A stretch of 64,000 nucleotides of DNA from Bacteroidota bacterium (GTDB taxonomy: Bacteria; Bacteroidota; Bacteroidia; B-17B0; Aurantibacillaceae). Below the pieces are notes generated by a model. It had not been told where the DNA came from and searched no databases. It was given only the letters and a program-made list of their open reading frames with translations. The stretch lies in contig PLYA01000054.1 in the NCBI GenBank assembly GCA_003153315.1, positions 1 to 64,000 of the forward strand. Direction: 5' to 3'. Both the position numbers and the translations under genes were made by a program. Position 1 is the first letter of the stretch. Every line of letters starts with the position of its first letter. Shown here piece after piece: positions 28,105 through 37,311 of this stretch.

Positions 28105-28797
28105 TTATAAAAGATTCTCATCGGCAAAACTATAATAACTTGTATCTCCAATAATAATATGGTCTATTATCTGTATATCAAATAGGGCAGAGGCTTGTTT
28201 AATTTTATGAGTAAGGTTGATATCTTCTTTACTGGGTTGCAAATTACCGGAAGGATGGTTATGCGCTAATACAATGGATGATGCCAAATGGTCGACAGCG
28301 CTTTTCATTATTAAACGTACATCAGCTACCGTGCCTGATATCCCACCTCTTCCTATAAACTCTGTTTTTATAATTTTATTACTTCGGTTAAGTAATAGTA
28401 TCCAAAATTCTTCGTGAGGTAAATCAATTAATTTAGGGGCTATATGTGCATAAGCATCTTTACTGGTTTTAATAACTTCTTGCTTGGTTGTTTCAATATC
28501 TTTTCTTCTTCTGCCCAGTTCAAGTGCAGCCATGATGGTTATGGCTTTAGCTTCGCCTATGCCTTTGAACTTCTTTAAATCATTAATAGATAATTTAGCT
28601 AACTCGTGTATATTGTTTTTATGGGTGGTTAATATCCGTTGAGCAAGCTGCACGGCTGATTCATTTTTTGAACCGGATGCAATTAAAATGGCAATTAGTT
28701 CGGCATCAGATAAAGCTTGCTTGCCTTTAGTTACAAGTTTTTCGCGTGGCCTGTCGTCTTCTGACCAGTTTTTTATGGAGATATGTGGTTGTTCCAT
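28105..28797 (-). CDS. radC: RadC-family JAB-domain protein
   Basis: The 230-residue protein has an N-terminal helix-hairpin-helix region (INDLKKFKGIGEAKAITIMAALELGRR) and a JAB/MPN domain with the JAMM motif AHNHPSGNLQPSKED, so it is a metal-dependent hydrolase fold. Despite the name, a direct DNA-repair role is doubtful. Start at the ATG at 28797 (MEQPHIS); the open frame begins three codons earlier at a TTG. It follows its own short upstream gap, divergent from the MFS gene. Confidence 0.93.
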   Translation of the reverse strand: MEQPHISIKNWSEDDRPREKLVTKGKQALSDAELIAILIASGSKNESAVQLAQRILTTHKNNIHELAKLSINDLKKFKGIGEAKAITIMAALELGRRRKDIETTKQEVIKTSKDAYAHIAPKLIDLPHEEFWILLLNRSNKIIKTEFIGRGGISGTVADVRLIMKSAVDHLASSIVLAHNHPSGNLQPSKEDINLTHKIKQASALFDIQIIDHIIIGDTSYYSFADENLL

Positions 28798-28834
28798 TAG
28801 CAACAAATAAAAGGCAATTTAGCTAAAGTTCCTT

Positions 28835-28842
28835 TACCTTTG
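28835..28842 (+). promoter_or_regulatory. promoter -7 box (TACCTTTG) for the MFS gene
   Basis: TACCTTTG lies 13 bases before the ATG at 28856 in the gap shared with the divergent radC. Confidence 0.6.
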
Positions 28843-28855
28843 CAAGCAATTTATA

Positions 28856-30112
28856 ATGAGCCATTCTGCAAAGCCTTCTTTACAAATACTTAAGATAAAG
28901 AATTTTCGGCGGTTTATTTTGGGCAGGTTTTTTACTACGCTTGCCATACAAATGCAAATGACAACTATTGGGTTGCAGGTTTATTATGAATATACTCATA
29001 GTGCATTTTCGTTGGGTTTAACTGGTCTGTTTGAAGCAATTCCATTTATTGGAGCTTCTTTCTTTTCAGGATACATTTCAGATAAATACAATCGTAAAAA
29101 TATCATTATAAGTACACTTTTAGCTTTAGTATTATGCTCAGTGTTTCTATTTATAATCAGTTTGCATAAAATTTCTTTTATAGAAAGCATTAGTTACTAT
29201 GCTATTTTTGGAGTAATAATTTTAGTGGGAATTATCCGCGCTTTTTTTGCTGCCACAATGAACCCCTTGTTGAGTCAATTAGTAGATAGAGAATTATACA
29301 CCATTTCCGCTACATACAACAGTACGGCATGGCATATTGGTGCTATTACTGGACCTATACTGGCGGCTTTTTTGTACGGAATGAGCGGTACTTACCATGC
29401 CGAGAAAATTTATTTCGTAAACATTTTATTATTCCTGGCAGGGGCATTTTTTTTCACCTTAATAAGGTATCAACGCCCTTTAATACATCAGGTAAAAGAA
29501 GGTATTTTACAAAGCTTACAGGTGGGGGTAAAATTTGTGTTTAAACAAAAAATGCTTTTATCTGTTATATCATTGGATTTGTTTGCTGTATTTTTTGGCG
29601 GAGCTGTAACCATATTACCTGCTTTTACCGATCAGGTTCTTCACGCCACTCCGCAAGATTTAGGTTTACTACGCACAGCTCCTGCTATTGGCGCAGTATT
29701 AATGGCTTTTGTATTAACAGTTAAACCTCCTGCAAAGGATGCCGGTAAATTATTGCTTTGGGCAGTAGCTATATTTGGTTTGTTTACCATAGCTTTTGGC
29801 TTTTGCACTAATTATTGGATAGCATTTACGATGTTATTATTTTCTGGTGCCTTTGATAACATAAGTGTAGTAATCCGTTCATCTATTTTGCAACTAATGA
29901 CACCTGATGAAATGCGTGGGCGCGTATCTGCTGTTAATAGTGTGTTTATCGGTTCATCGAATGAAATTGGTGGATTTGAATCTGGTTTTGCAGCAAGACT
30001 GATGGGTTTGGTACCCTCAGTAATTTTTGGAGGGGGAATGACTATTGTGGTTGTAGCTGTAATCAATAAGCTTAATCCCTTGCTTAAAAAATTAGATCTA
30101 TCGAAGGTTTAA
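28856..30112 (+). CDS. MFS transporter of the EntS/MFS_3 type
   Basis: At 418 residues it has about twelve hydrophobic segments and the MFS loop motif SGYISDKYNRKNIII between helices 2 and 3. A second copy-like charged loop (PDEMRGRVSAVN) in the C-terminal half is typical of the MFS_3 group that includes enterobactin exporters. It is predicted to be an inner-membrane exporter; the substrate is unknown, and no siderophore genes lie nearby. It is monocistronic with its own promoter box. Confidence 0.88.
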   Translation: MSHSAKPSLQILKIKNFRRFILGRFFTTLAIQMQMTTIGLQVYYEYTHSAFSLGLTGLFEAIPFIGASFFSGYISDKYNRKNIIISTLLALVLCSVFLFIISLHKISFIESISYYAIFGVIILVGIIRAFFAATMNPLLSQLVDRELYTISATYNSTAWHIGAITGPILAAFLYGMSGTYHAEKIYFVNILLFLAGAFFFTLIRYQRPLIHQVKEGILQSLQVGVKFVFKQKMLLSVISLDLFAVFFGGAVTILPAFTDQVLHATPQDLGLLRTAPAIGAVLMAFVLTVKPPAKDAGKLLLWAVAIFGLFTIAFGFCTNYWIAFTMLLFSGAFDNISVVIRSSILQLMTPDEMRGRVSAVNSVFIGSSNEIGGFESGFAARLMGLVPSVIFGGGMTIVVVAVINKLNPLLKKLDLSKV

Positions 30113-30256
30113 ACAGTAAAGTATTATCTCTACTTTAGAATTGGTGTTTTATATCTTAGAATAACTAACAGATAAAAAATTATGATTTTACTATGCAATC
30201 TATAACATATTTTAAGATTTTGGGCATAAAAAATTAGTATTTTTACCCCTTACCTT

Positions 30257-33200
30257 ATGTGTTTTATAAAGAAATATTTTCTTATAGTTGCTCTTTTGCT
30301 TCCTGCGTTCTATTATGGACAGTTCTATTATGGTTTGCAGCAAGAATTTGGTAAAAGCAGGGTGCAGTACCAACCTTTTTATTGGACTTATTATGACTAT
30401 GATAATTACCAGGTTTATTTTTATGAAGGATGCCGGGATATTGCCAAATATGTCTCTTATCGAGCCGAGTTTCATTTAAAGGATTTACAAAAGAAATTAG
30501 ACTACCAAAACAGTACCAAGTTGCAAATACTTACCTATAGCAATCAGGGAGATTTTAGACAAACTAATTTAGGACTAACAACTGATATTACAGCCAATAC
30601 AGGTGGTACCACAAAAATTGTAGGTACTAAATTAAGTGTATACTTCAATGGGAATTTGGCCGCTCTTGACAGGCAGATCAGGGCAGGTATTGCCGAGGCA
30701 CTTATTAATGAAATGTTATTTGGAGGGCGTACCAGAAATGTTTTAATAAACTCGACGTTTTTAAATTTACCCGATTGGTACACAAAAGGATTGATAGCTT
30801 ATCTTTCTGAAGGATGGAACACGGGTATTGATAATATTGTAACGGATGGCATAACCTTTGATAGGTATTTTAGCCTGAATAGATTAAGTGATAAAGATGC
30901 CGTTATTATAGGGCAGGCAATGTGGCAGCATGTTGCCGATGCATACGGAGAATCGAGTATTGCGAATATTTTATATATGACCAAAGTTTCGCGCAATGTA
31001 GATAATGCATTTATGTTTGTGGTAGGCAACGATACAAAAGGTTTATTGTACGAATGGATTGACGCTACTGCCAGAAATAACTCGAAGAAGGATACTTCAC
31101 AAACTTTTCCTAAACAAGACCCTATTGTTTTAAAACCAAAAGCCAGGCGGGACTATTACCAGTTAAAAATCAGTCCAGATGGAAAGCAGGTTATATACGC
31201 TCGCAATGAAATGAGTCAGCATCGTATTTATTTACAAGATTTAACAACCGGAAAAAAAACACGCATAGCTAAATGGGGTCCAAAAATAGATAGGATTAAT
31301 GATCTTACTTATCCTTTATTAGCATGGCATCCAAATGGCCAGGCCTTTGCCGCTATACATGAAAAGAAAGGGGTGATTTATTTATCTGTATATAATATCG
31401 GAGATAAAGACAAGGTTGACAAACCTATTACCGGTATAGAAAAAGTAAAGTCTTTTGCTTATAGTCCGGACGGAAAAAAGATTGTGATGAGTGCCGTAAA
31501 AAAAGCAAAAGGACAAAGTGATATTTTTATTTATCAGATAAACGCAGGCGGACTGGAACAAATAACCAATGATATCTGGGATGATGAAACACCATGTTTT
31601 ATAAACAAAGGGCATCAAATTGCTTTTGCATCTAACCGTACACATGATACTATTAAAGAAAGTGATAATGGTAAGTTTGAATTTGAGCAATCAAGATTTC
31701 ATAATATGTTTTTATATGATTGTAAAACAAAGTCTAAAATACTTTATCGGGTAACAGATACTAAAAACATTCAGGAAAGCGAACCAACCGATTTTTATGA
31801 CGGGTACTTTACTTACTTAAGTGATCAAAATGGAATTAAAAATCGCTTTGTGGCAAAGTTGGATAGTGTGATATCCTTTGTAGATACTACCGAACATTAT
31901 AAATATGTTTTCAACGCACACCCAATCTCGAATTACAAAACAAGTATATTAGAACAAGATGTAAACATAAAAGCCAATAAAGTAGCTGAAGTGTTTTATG
32001 TAAACGGACTTGAATACATGTATATTAATCCGATTAATAAAAGTGATGTAAATAAAAATTACAGTTTAAAAAACACTTATTATAGGCGTGCTCAACTTTA
32101 CGCAGCTAAAGCCAAAACACCTTCTGGAATAAACTCTTCTTCAGGCAACCAACCGGAAACTACTACTACAACACAGCAGAATAATTCTGGAGCGGTTGAT
32201 ATTAACAACTATTCTTTTAAGGATAATAATGCGACAGGTAACAACTCGACTGATACTCCTAAATCACAAACAGGTACTATTACGGCCAATTCAAATATAG
32301 GCACAACCTCTAATCAAAAAAGCCAAGGTTTTCAACTTCCTATACAAAAAAATTACTATGTGAATTTTGCTATAGATCAGGTAATAGCGCAAGTGGATAA
32401 TTCTTTTTTAAACCAAACCTATCAAAAATTTACAGGCTATTATGTGAACCCAGGACTTAACGGATTCTTAAAAGTTGCTACCAGTGATTTATTTGAGGAT
32501 TACCGTATAACTGCAGGTATGCGTATGGGATTTAATTTGAATAATGAATATTTTGTGAGTGTAGAGAACAGAAAAAAATTATGGGATAAACAACTCGTGC
32601 TTCATAGACTTTCATTACCATCAATAAGTGATAACGGATATAGCATTAAGATTCTTACACATGATGTGCAGTACAAGTTAAAATACCCAATTAATGAGGT
32701 TTCAAGTGTTAAAGGAACTTTCAGTTATCGAAATGATAAGACTATTTATAGTGCACAGGATGACCCATCCTTAAGACAAGCAAATGCTTTTGATAACTGG
32801 GTAGGTTTTAAAACAGAGTATGTGTTTGATAATACCCGACCTAAGGGATTGAATTTATATAATGGCTGGCGGTTAAAAGTATTTGCAGAATATTATGAAG
32901 GAATAAATATTCATAAACTCGAAAATCGTCAAAACATGGTTAATGCCGGATTTGATGTGAGGCATTATTTAAAAGTACATCGAGATTTAATTTGGGCAAA
33001 CCGTATAGCTGGGGCTTCATCTTGGGGTACAGATAGGATTTGCTATTATTTAGGTGGTGTAGATAATCAAATAGCTCCTAAATTTAATGGTGATGAACAA
33101 ATTAAACACCCCGATACGTATGGCTTTCAAGCTATAGCTACCAATATGCGTGGCTTTACACAAAATGCCCGCAACGGAAATAATTTTGTAGTTTATAACT

Positions 33201-33538
33201 CTGAACTGCGCTTCCCAATTTTTAAATACTTTTCAAATCATCCCATTCGTTCAGCTATTATAAATAATTTTCAAATCATTCCATTTTTTGATTTAGGCAT
33301 GTGTTGGTATGGAGCTAATCCCTTTAGTAAAGAAAATACAACCAACCAATTTTCTTTTTACCAAAACCCAATAACAGTTATAATCAACGAACCTAAACAA
33401 GCTATAATTGCCGGATATGGTTTTGGTCTTCGCACACAGATATTTGGGTATTTCATTAGGGTAGATTTCTCTTGGGGAATTGATAACCAAGTGCATAAAA
33501 AGGAAGTGACTTATTTCTCTCTTACTACTGATTTTTAA
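30257..33538 (+). CDS. degenerate peptidase + TolB-like propeller + outer-membrane barrel protein
   Basis: The 1093-residue secreted protein has three parts. Residues 1-21 are a signal peptide. About 22-290 resembles a gluzincin peptidase (LPDWYTKGLIAYLSEGW), but the expected HExxH is absent (AEALINEML instead), so it is probably inactive. About 300-560 carries PD40/WD40-like propeller repeats (KISPDGKQVIYARN, FAYSPDGKKIVMSA, IAFASNRTHDTI). After a Thr/Asn/Gln-rich linker near 630-690, the last 400 residues look like an Omp85/surface-antigen-type barrel (YNSELRFPIF, FGLRTQIFGYFIRVDFSWGI). I infer an outer-membrane protein with a periplasmic propeller. The stop overlaps the start of the next gene (TAATG). 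Confidence 0.82.
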   Translation: MCFIKKYFLIVALLLPAFYYGQFYYGLQQEFGKSRVQYQPFYWTYYDYDNYQVYFYEGCRDIAKYVSYRAEFHLKDLQKKLDYQNSTKLQILTYSNQGDFRQTNLGLTTDITANTGGTTKIVGTKLSVYFNGNLAALDRQIRAGIAEALINEMLFGGRTRNVLINSTFLNLPDWYTKGLIAYLSEGWNTGIDNIVTDGITFDRYFSLNRLSDKDAVIIGQAMWQHVADAYGESSIANILYMTKVSRNVDNAFMFVVGNDTKGLLYEWIDATARNNSKKDTSQTFPKQDPIVLKPKARRDYYQLKISPDGKQVIYARNEMSQHRIYLQDLTTGKKTRIAKWGPKIDRINDLTYPLLAWHPNGQAFAAIHEKKGVIYLSVYNIGDKDKVDKPITGIEKVKSFAYSPDGKKIVMSAVKKAKGQSDIFIYQINAGGLEQITNDIWDDETPCFINKGHQIAFASNRTHDTIKESDNGKFEFEQSRFHNMFLYDCKTKSKILYRVTDTKNIQESEPTDFYDGYFTYLSDQNGIKNRFVAKLDSVISFVDTTEHYKYVFNAHPISNYKTSILEQDVNIKANKVAEVFYVNGLEYMYINPINKSDVNKNYSLKNTYYRRAQLYAAKAKTPSGINSSSGNQPETTTTTQQNNSGAVDINNYSFKDNNATGNNSTDTPKSQTGTITANSNIGTTSNQKSQGFQLPIQKNYYVNFAIDQVIAQVDNSFLNQTYQKFTGYYVNPGLNGFLKVATSDLFEDYRITAGMRMGFNLNNEYFVSVENRKKLWDKQLVLHRLSLPSISDNGYSIKILTHDVQYKLKYPINEVSSVKGTFSYRNDKTIYSAQDDPSLRQANAFDNWVGFKTEYVFDNTRPKGLNLYNGWRLKVFAEYYEGINIHKLENRQNMVNAGFDVRHYLKVHRDLIWANRIAGASSWGTDRICYYLGGVDNQIAPKFNGDEQIKHPDTYGFQAIATNMRGFTQNARNGNNFVVYNSELRFPIFKYFSNHPIRSAIINNFQIIPFFDLGMCWYGANPFSKENTTNQFSFYQNPITVIINEPKQAIIAGYGFGLRTQIFGYFIRVDFSWGIDNQVHKKEVTYFSLTTDF

Positions 33539-33927
33539 TGAACGATATAACTAAAAAATTAACTATGAATGAAATTGCAATTTTACTGCTGGTTGGACTG
33601 GCTGCAGGTTTTTTAAGTGGAATGGTTGGCGTTGGCGGTGGCATTATTGTAGTACCAGCTTTAGTTTATTTTTTAGGTTTTTCACAACATTCTGCACAGG
33701 GCACTACACTTTTTATGTTTTTATTTCCTATAGGTATTTTAGCCGTATTGAATTATCATAAAGCCGGTTATGTAGATTGGAAGGCTGCTTTATTTATTTG
33801 TACCACGTTTGTCGCGGGAAGTTATTTTGGCTCCAGGTTAGCAGTAACAATAGACCAACAAACTGTAAAAAAAATATTTGGTTCCCTGATTATCATTATG
33901 GGAATTAAGATGCTATTAGGAAAATAA
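33538..33927 (+). CDS. half-size TauE/SafE-family permease
   Basis: The 129-residue membrane protein has four hydrophobic segments and one copy of the family motif GFLSGMVGVGGGIIVVPAL. Full TauE/SafE proteins contain two such repeats in about 250 residues, so this half-unit must dimerise to form a transporter, if it is functional. The substrate of the family is usually a sulfur oxyanion or organic acid; nothing nearby settles this. The ATG overlaps the preceding stop; an internal ATG at residue 10 is an alternative start. Confidence 0.87.
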   Translation: MNDITKKLTMNEIAILLLVGLAAGFLSGMVGVGGGIIVVPALVYFLGFSQHSAQGTTLFMFLFPIGILAVLNYHKAGYVDWKAALFICTTFVAGSYFGSRLAVTIDQQTVKKIFGSLIIIMGIKMLLGK

Positions 33928-33934
33928 TTTTGCG

Positions 33935-35140
33935 ATGATAGATTTAACTGAACTCATCAAGCAAAAAGCAAAACAACATTTTTCTTATTTGGTAGATGTC
34001 AGAAGGCATTTACACGCACATCCTGAATTGTCTTTCAAGGAGATAGAAACTTCTCGATACATCAGTACCCAACTTATTAAACATCGAATCGAGCATCAAG
34101 CAGGTATTGTAAACACAGGTATTGTGGCACTTATCAAAGGAAAAAATCCCGATAAAAGGTGTGTTTTGTTGCGTGGGGATATGGATGCTTTACCCATTAT
34201 CGAAAAGAATGAAGTGCCTTACAAATCTGTTCATGAAGGGGTGATGCATGCTTGTGGACATGATATACATAGCACCTGTGTATTAGGCGCTGCCATTATT
34301 TTAAATGAGTTGAAGGATAGTTTTGAAGGAACCATAAAAATAATTTTTCAACCTGGGGAAGAAGTGTTACCCGGTGGTGCATCATTAATGATTGAAGAAG
34401 GTATTTTACAAAACCCTAAAGTAGATGTGGCTGTTGCGCTTCATGTATTTACAGATCTAAATGCCGGACAAGCTGGTTTTAGAAGCGGTATGTATATGGC
34501 AAGTACAGACGAGATTTATATAGATATAATTGGCAAAGGCGGTCATGCTGCCATGCCTTCAGAATACAACAATCCTATTTTAATTGCTTCCGAGGTATTA
34601 CAGGCATTAAGTAAAGAGTTTCCAAATCAGTCCGCTCTTTCATTGGATAAAAATAACGTGCCAACTGTTCTTGCCTTCGGGAAGGTAACGGCTAATGGTG
34701 CTACCAATGTAATTCCTGAAAAGGTTTCTATTGAAGGTACCTTCCGAACTATGGATGAAAACTGGCGTAAACAAGCACATGAAAGAATAACAAAATTAAC
34801 CACTGACATTGCAACTTCAAAAAAGGCAAAGGCTGAGGTAAAAATAATAAGAGGTTATCCTTTTTTGGTAAATGATGCCCAGGTTACAACCCAAGCAAAA
34901 AACACCGCTATACATTATTTAGGAAAAGAGAATGTTGTAGAACTTCCCCTGCGTATGACGGCAGAAGATTTTGCCTTTATTTCTCAGCAAGTACCCTCTT
35001 GCTTTTTCAGACTTGGTACAGGTAATAAACAACAAGGTATCACATCAGGTGTACATACGGCTACTTTTAATATTGATGAAAACTCTATTGAAACAGGTAC
35101 TACCCTTTTAGCTGCTATGGCTATTGATTTATTGAAATAA
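33935..35140 (+). CDS. M20D amidohydrolase (hippurate/IAA-amino-acid hydrolase-like)
   Basis: The 401-residue dinuclear-metal amidohydrolase has RRHLHAHPELSFKE at 23-36, LRGDMDALPI, and the metal-site HACGHDIHST. IIFQPGEEVLPGGASLMIEEG carries the catalytic Glu, a lid domain contains GKGGHAAMPSEYNNP, and the last His lies in VHTATFNID. It should split N-acyl amino acids in the cytosol; the acyl group cannot be predicted. The gene begins 7 bases after the TauE-like gene and converges with trmH. Confidence 0.93.
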   Translation: MIDLTELIKQKAKQHFSYLVDVRRHLHAHPELSFKEIETSRYISTQLIKHRIEHQAGIVNTGIVALIKGKNPDKRCVLLRGDMDALPIIEKNEVPYKSVHEGVMHACGHDIHSTCVLGAAIILNELKDSFEGTIKIIFQPGEEVLPGGASLMIEEGILQNPKVDVAVALHVFTDLNAGQAGFRSGMYMASTDEIYIDIIGKGGHAAMPSEYNNPILIASEVLQALSKEFPNQSALSLDKNNVPTVLAFGKVTANGATNVIPEKVSIEGTFRTMDENWRKQAHERITKLTTDIATSKKAKAEVKIIRGYPFLVNDAQVTTQAKNTAIHYLGKENVVELPLRMTAEDFAFISQQVPSCFFRLGTGNKQQGITSGVHTATFNIDENSIETGTTLLAAMAIDLLK

Positions 35141-35145
35141 CAATA

Positions 35146-35826
35146 CTAAGTATTCTTTAGTATAAAATCCTTCACAATCAAATCACTTTTCCTAATTGAC
35201 TTTAAAAGCCATTGTGTATATATATCTTGCTGTTCTTGCGGAGATAAATAAGGTTCAGGTATCTGCTTTCGTATCTTATTACTAAACTCGTTCATACACA
35301 TAGCCGCACAAACACTTATATTGAAGCTTTCGGTGAAACCATACATAGGTATTTTCACAAACTCATCAGCCATGTCAAATATGTCTTGCGAGATGCCTTC
35401 TTTTTCAGTTCCGAAAACAAGGGCAAACTTTTGCGTTACATCAAAATCGTAAATGGTTTTATCATTTTTATGCGGCGTAGTGGCTACAATTTTAAAGCCT
35501 TGTTGCTTTAATTCGGTAAGAGTTTGACGAGTGTTTTTATGTCGGTGAATAGTTAACCACTGTGATGCGCCCAAAGCCACGTCATCAGATACTTTATAAA
35601 AATTACGTGTCTCAATAAAGTGTACGTTTTGTATACCAAAGCAATCTACACTGCGCAATACGGCGCTGGCATTATGTGCCTGATAAATATCTTCCAATAC
35701 AATGTGCATGTGGTTAATGCGCTCTGCAATAACTTTATCAAAGCGTTGCAAACGTTCATCGCTTACAAAGGTTTTTAAATAAATAAGGAGTGCCTGCTTT
35801 TGTGAGGAGTTGAAATTCTCTAACAC
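35146..35826 (-). CDS. trmH: tRNA (guanosine-2'-O-)-methyltransferase, TrmH/SpoU type
   Basis: The 226-residue SPOUT enzyme methylates the ribose of tRNA G18. The three SpoU motifs are visible: NASAVLRSVDCFGIQNVHFIE (motif 1), FALVFGTEKEGIS (motif 2), and IPMYGFTESFNISVCAAMCMNEF (motif 3). The C-terminal extension matches TrmH rather than RlmB. The start is a GTG at 35826. Its start lies 9 bases after the aldehyde dehydrogenase stop, so both may be on one transcript with deoC. Confidence 0.93.
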   Translation of the reverse strand: MLENFNSSQKQALLIYLKTFVSDERLQRFDKVIAERINHMHIVLEDIYQAHNASAVLRSVDCFGIQNVHFIETRNFYKVSDDVALGASQWLTIHRHKNTRQTLTELKQQGFKIVATTPHKNDKTIYDFDVTQKFALVFGTEKEGISQDIFDMADEFVKIPMYGFTESFNISVCAAMCMNEFSNKIRKQIPEPYLSPQEQQDIYTQWLLKSIRKSDLIVKDFILKNT

Positions 35827-35835
35827 AAGAATAAA

Positions 35836-37302
35836 TTAAAATTTCAGATAAGGCATTAAACCATGCAAACCGCCTTCGCGCCCAAAGCCGCTTTCTTTAT
35901 AACCGCCAAAAGGAGAAGTAGGATCAAATTTATTATACGTGTTTGCCCAAACAACACCTGCACGCAATTTGCTCGTCATGTTAAATATTTTAGAGCCTTT
36001 GTCTGTCCAAACACCTGCACTTAAACCATAAGGTATGTTGTTAGCTTTTTCAATTACTTCCTCTATAGTTCTAAAAGTTTGCACAGCTAATACAGGTCCG
36101 AATATTTCTTCCTGAACAATTCGGTGGGATTGTGATGCGTGAAGGAACAAAGTAGGTTTACAGAAGTATCCTTTTTTAGGAATAGCACAAGATGCCTGAA
36201 ACAAGTCAGCTCCTTCATTTACTCCTAATTTTATGTAATGATTTATTTTATCCAGTTGTTCTTTAGAATTGATAGCACCCACATCGGTATTCTTATCTAA
36301 GGGGTTACCCACAATAAGAGTTTCCATGCGGTCTTTCAGCTTACGTATCAACTCATCGGCAATGCCTTCTTGCACAAATAAACGAGAGCCTGCGCAGCAA
36401 ACATGCCCTTGGTTAAAGAAGATGCCATTCACAATTCCTTCCACGGCTTGGTCTATAGGGGCGTCTTCAAACACAATGTTGGCAGCTTTACCACCTAATT
36501 CAAGTGTTATTTTTTTATCGGTACCCGCAATAGATTTTTGTATAAGCTTGCCTACATCGGTGCTTCCTGTAAAGGCAACTTTGTTCACATCAGGATGATT
36601 AACAATAGCAGCACCCGTTTTGCCAAAGCCGGTAATAATGTTTACCACACCATCGGGTAAACCACTTTCCTGAATAATCTCTGCAAGCTTTAAAGCCGTT
36701 AACGGAGTGGTTTCGGCAGGTTTCAATACAACGGTATTACCTGTAGCTAAAGCTGGTGCAATCTTCCAGGCAGCCATTAACAAGGGGAAGTTCCATGGAA
36801 TAATTTGTCCGGCAACACCTAATGATGTTGGGTTTCTTCCCGGAAAGGCGTACTCCAGTTTATCTGCCCAGCCTGCATAATAAAAGAAATGGCTAGCGGC
36901 CAAAGGCACATCTATATCCCTGCTCTCACGAATAGGTTTACCACCATCCATACTTTCTATAACAGCCAGTTCGCGCGAACGCTCTTGTATCATTCTCGCT
37001 ATGCGGAAAATATATTTTGCACGCTCTTTGGCAGGTATCTTTTTCCACACCTTTTCATAAGCATTACGTGCAGCTTTTACTGCAAGGTCAACATCTTTTT
37101 CATCGGCTTCGGCAACCTCGGCTAACTTCTCTTCGGTAGATGGAGAAAAGGTATCAAAGTATTTGCCTTTGCCGGGCTTTACAAACTTACCGCCAATAAA
37201 TAAATCGTATTTTTTATTCAGCTTAATGTGTTTGCTGTCTTCTGGTGCCGGTGCGTAAGTCCAGTTACCCATCAGATCTAATGTATGTTCTGTTTTCGAC
37301 AT
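35836..37302 (-). CDS. aldehyde dehydrogenase
   Basis: The 488-residue NAD(P)-dependent enzyme has GQIIPWNFPLLMAAWKIAPAL, VAFTGSTDVGKLI, the catalytic Glu in LELGGKAANIV, the catalytic Cys in FNQGHVCCAGSRLF, and EEIFGPVLAV. It is full length. It lies 9 bases downstream of deoC; DeoC releases acetaldehyde, so oxidation of acetaldehyde to acetate is a reasonable inference for this copy. The family itself does not prove substrate. Confidence 0.92.
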   Translation of the reverse strand: MSKTEHTLDLMGNWTYAPAPEDSKHIKLNKKYDLFIGGKFVKPGKGKYFDTFSPSTEEKLAEVAEADEKDVDLAVKAARNAYEKVWKKIPAKERAKYIFRIARMIQERSRELAVIESMDGGKPIRESRDIDVPLAASHFFYYAGWADKLEYAFPGRNPTSLGVAGQIIPWNFPLLMAAWKIAPALATGNTVVLKPAETTPLTALKLAEIIQESGLPDGVVNIITGFGKTGAAIVNHPDVNKVAFTGSTDVGKLIQKSIAGTDKKITLELGGKAANIVFEDAPIDQAVEGIVNGIFFNQGHVCCAGSRLFVQEGIADELIRKLKDRMETLIVGNPLDKNTDVGAINSKEQLDKINHYIKLGVNEGADLFQASCAIPKKGYFCKPTLFLHASQSHRIVQEEIFGPVLAVQTFRTIEEVIEKANNIPYGLSAGVWTDKGSKIFNMTSKLRAGVVWANTYNKFDPTSPFGGYKESGFGREGGLHGLMPYLKF

Positions 37303-37311
37303 AAAATAGGT

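Noticed and set aside
35144-35163. Intrinsic terminator between the amidohydrolase and trmH
   Set aside because: ATACTAA/TTAGTAT is AT-only and short, with no T-run, and overlaps the trmH stop.
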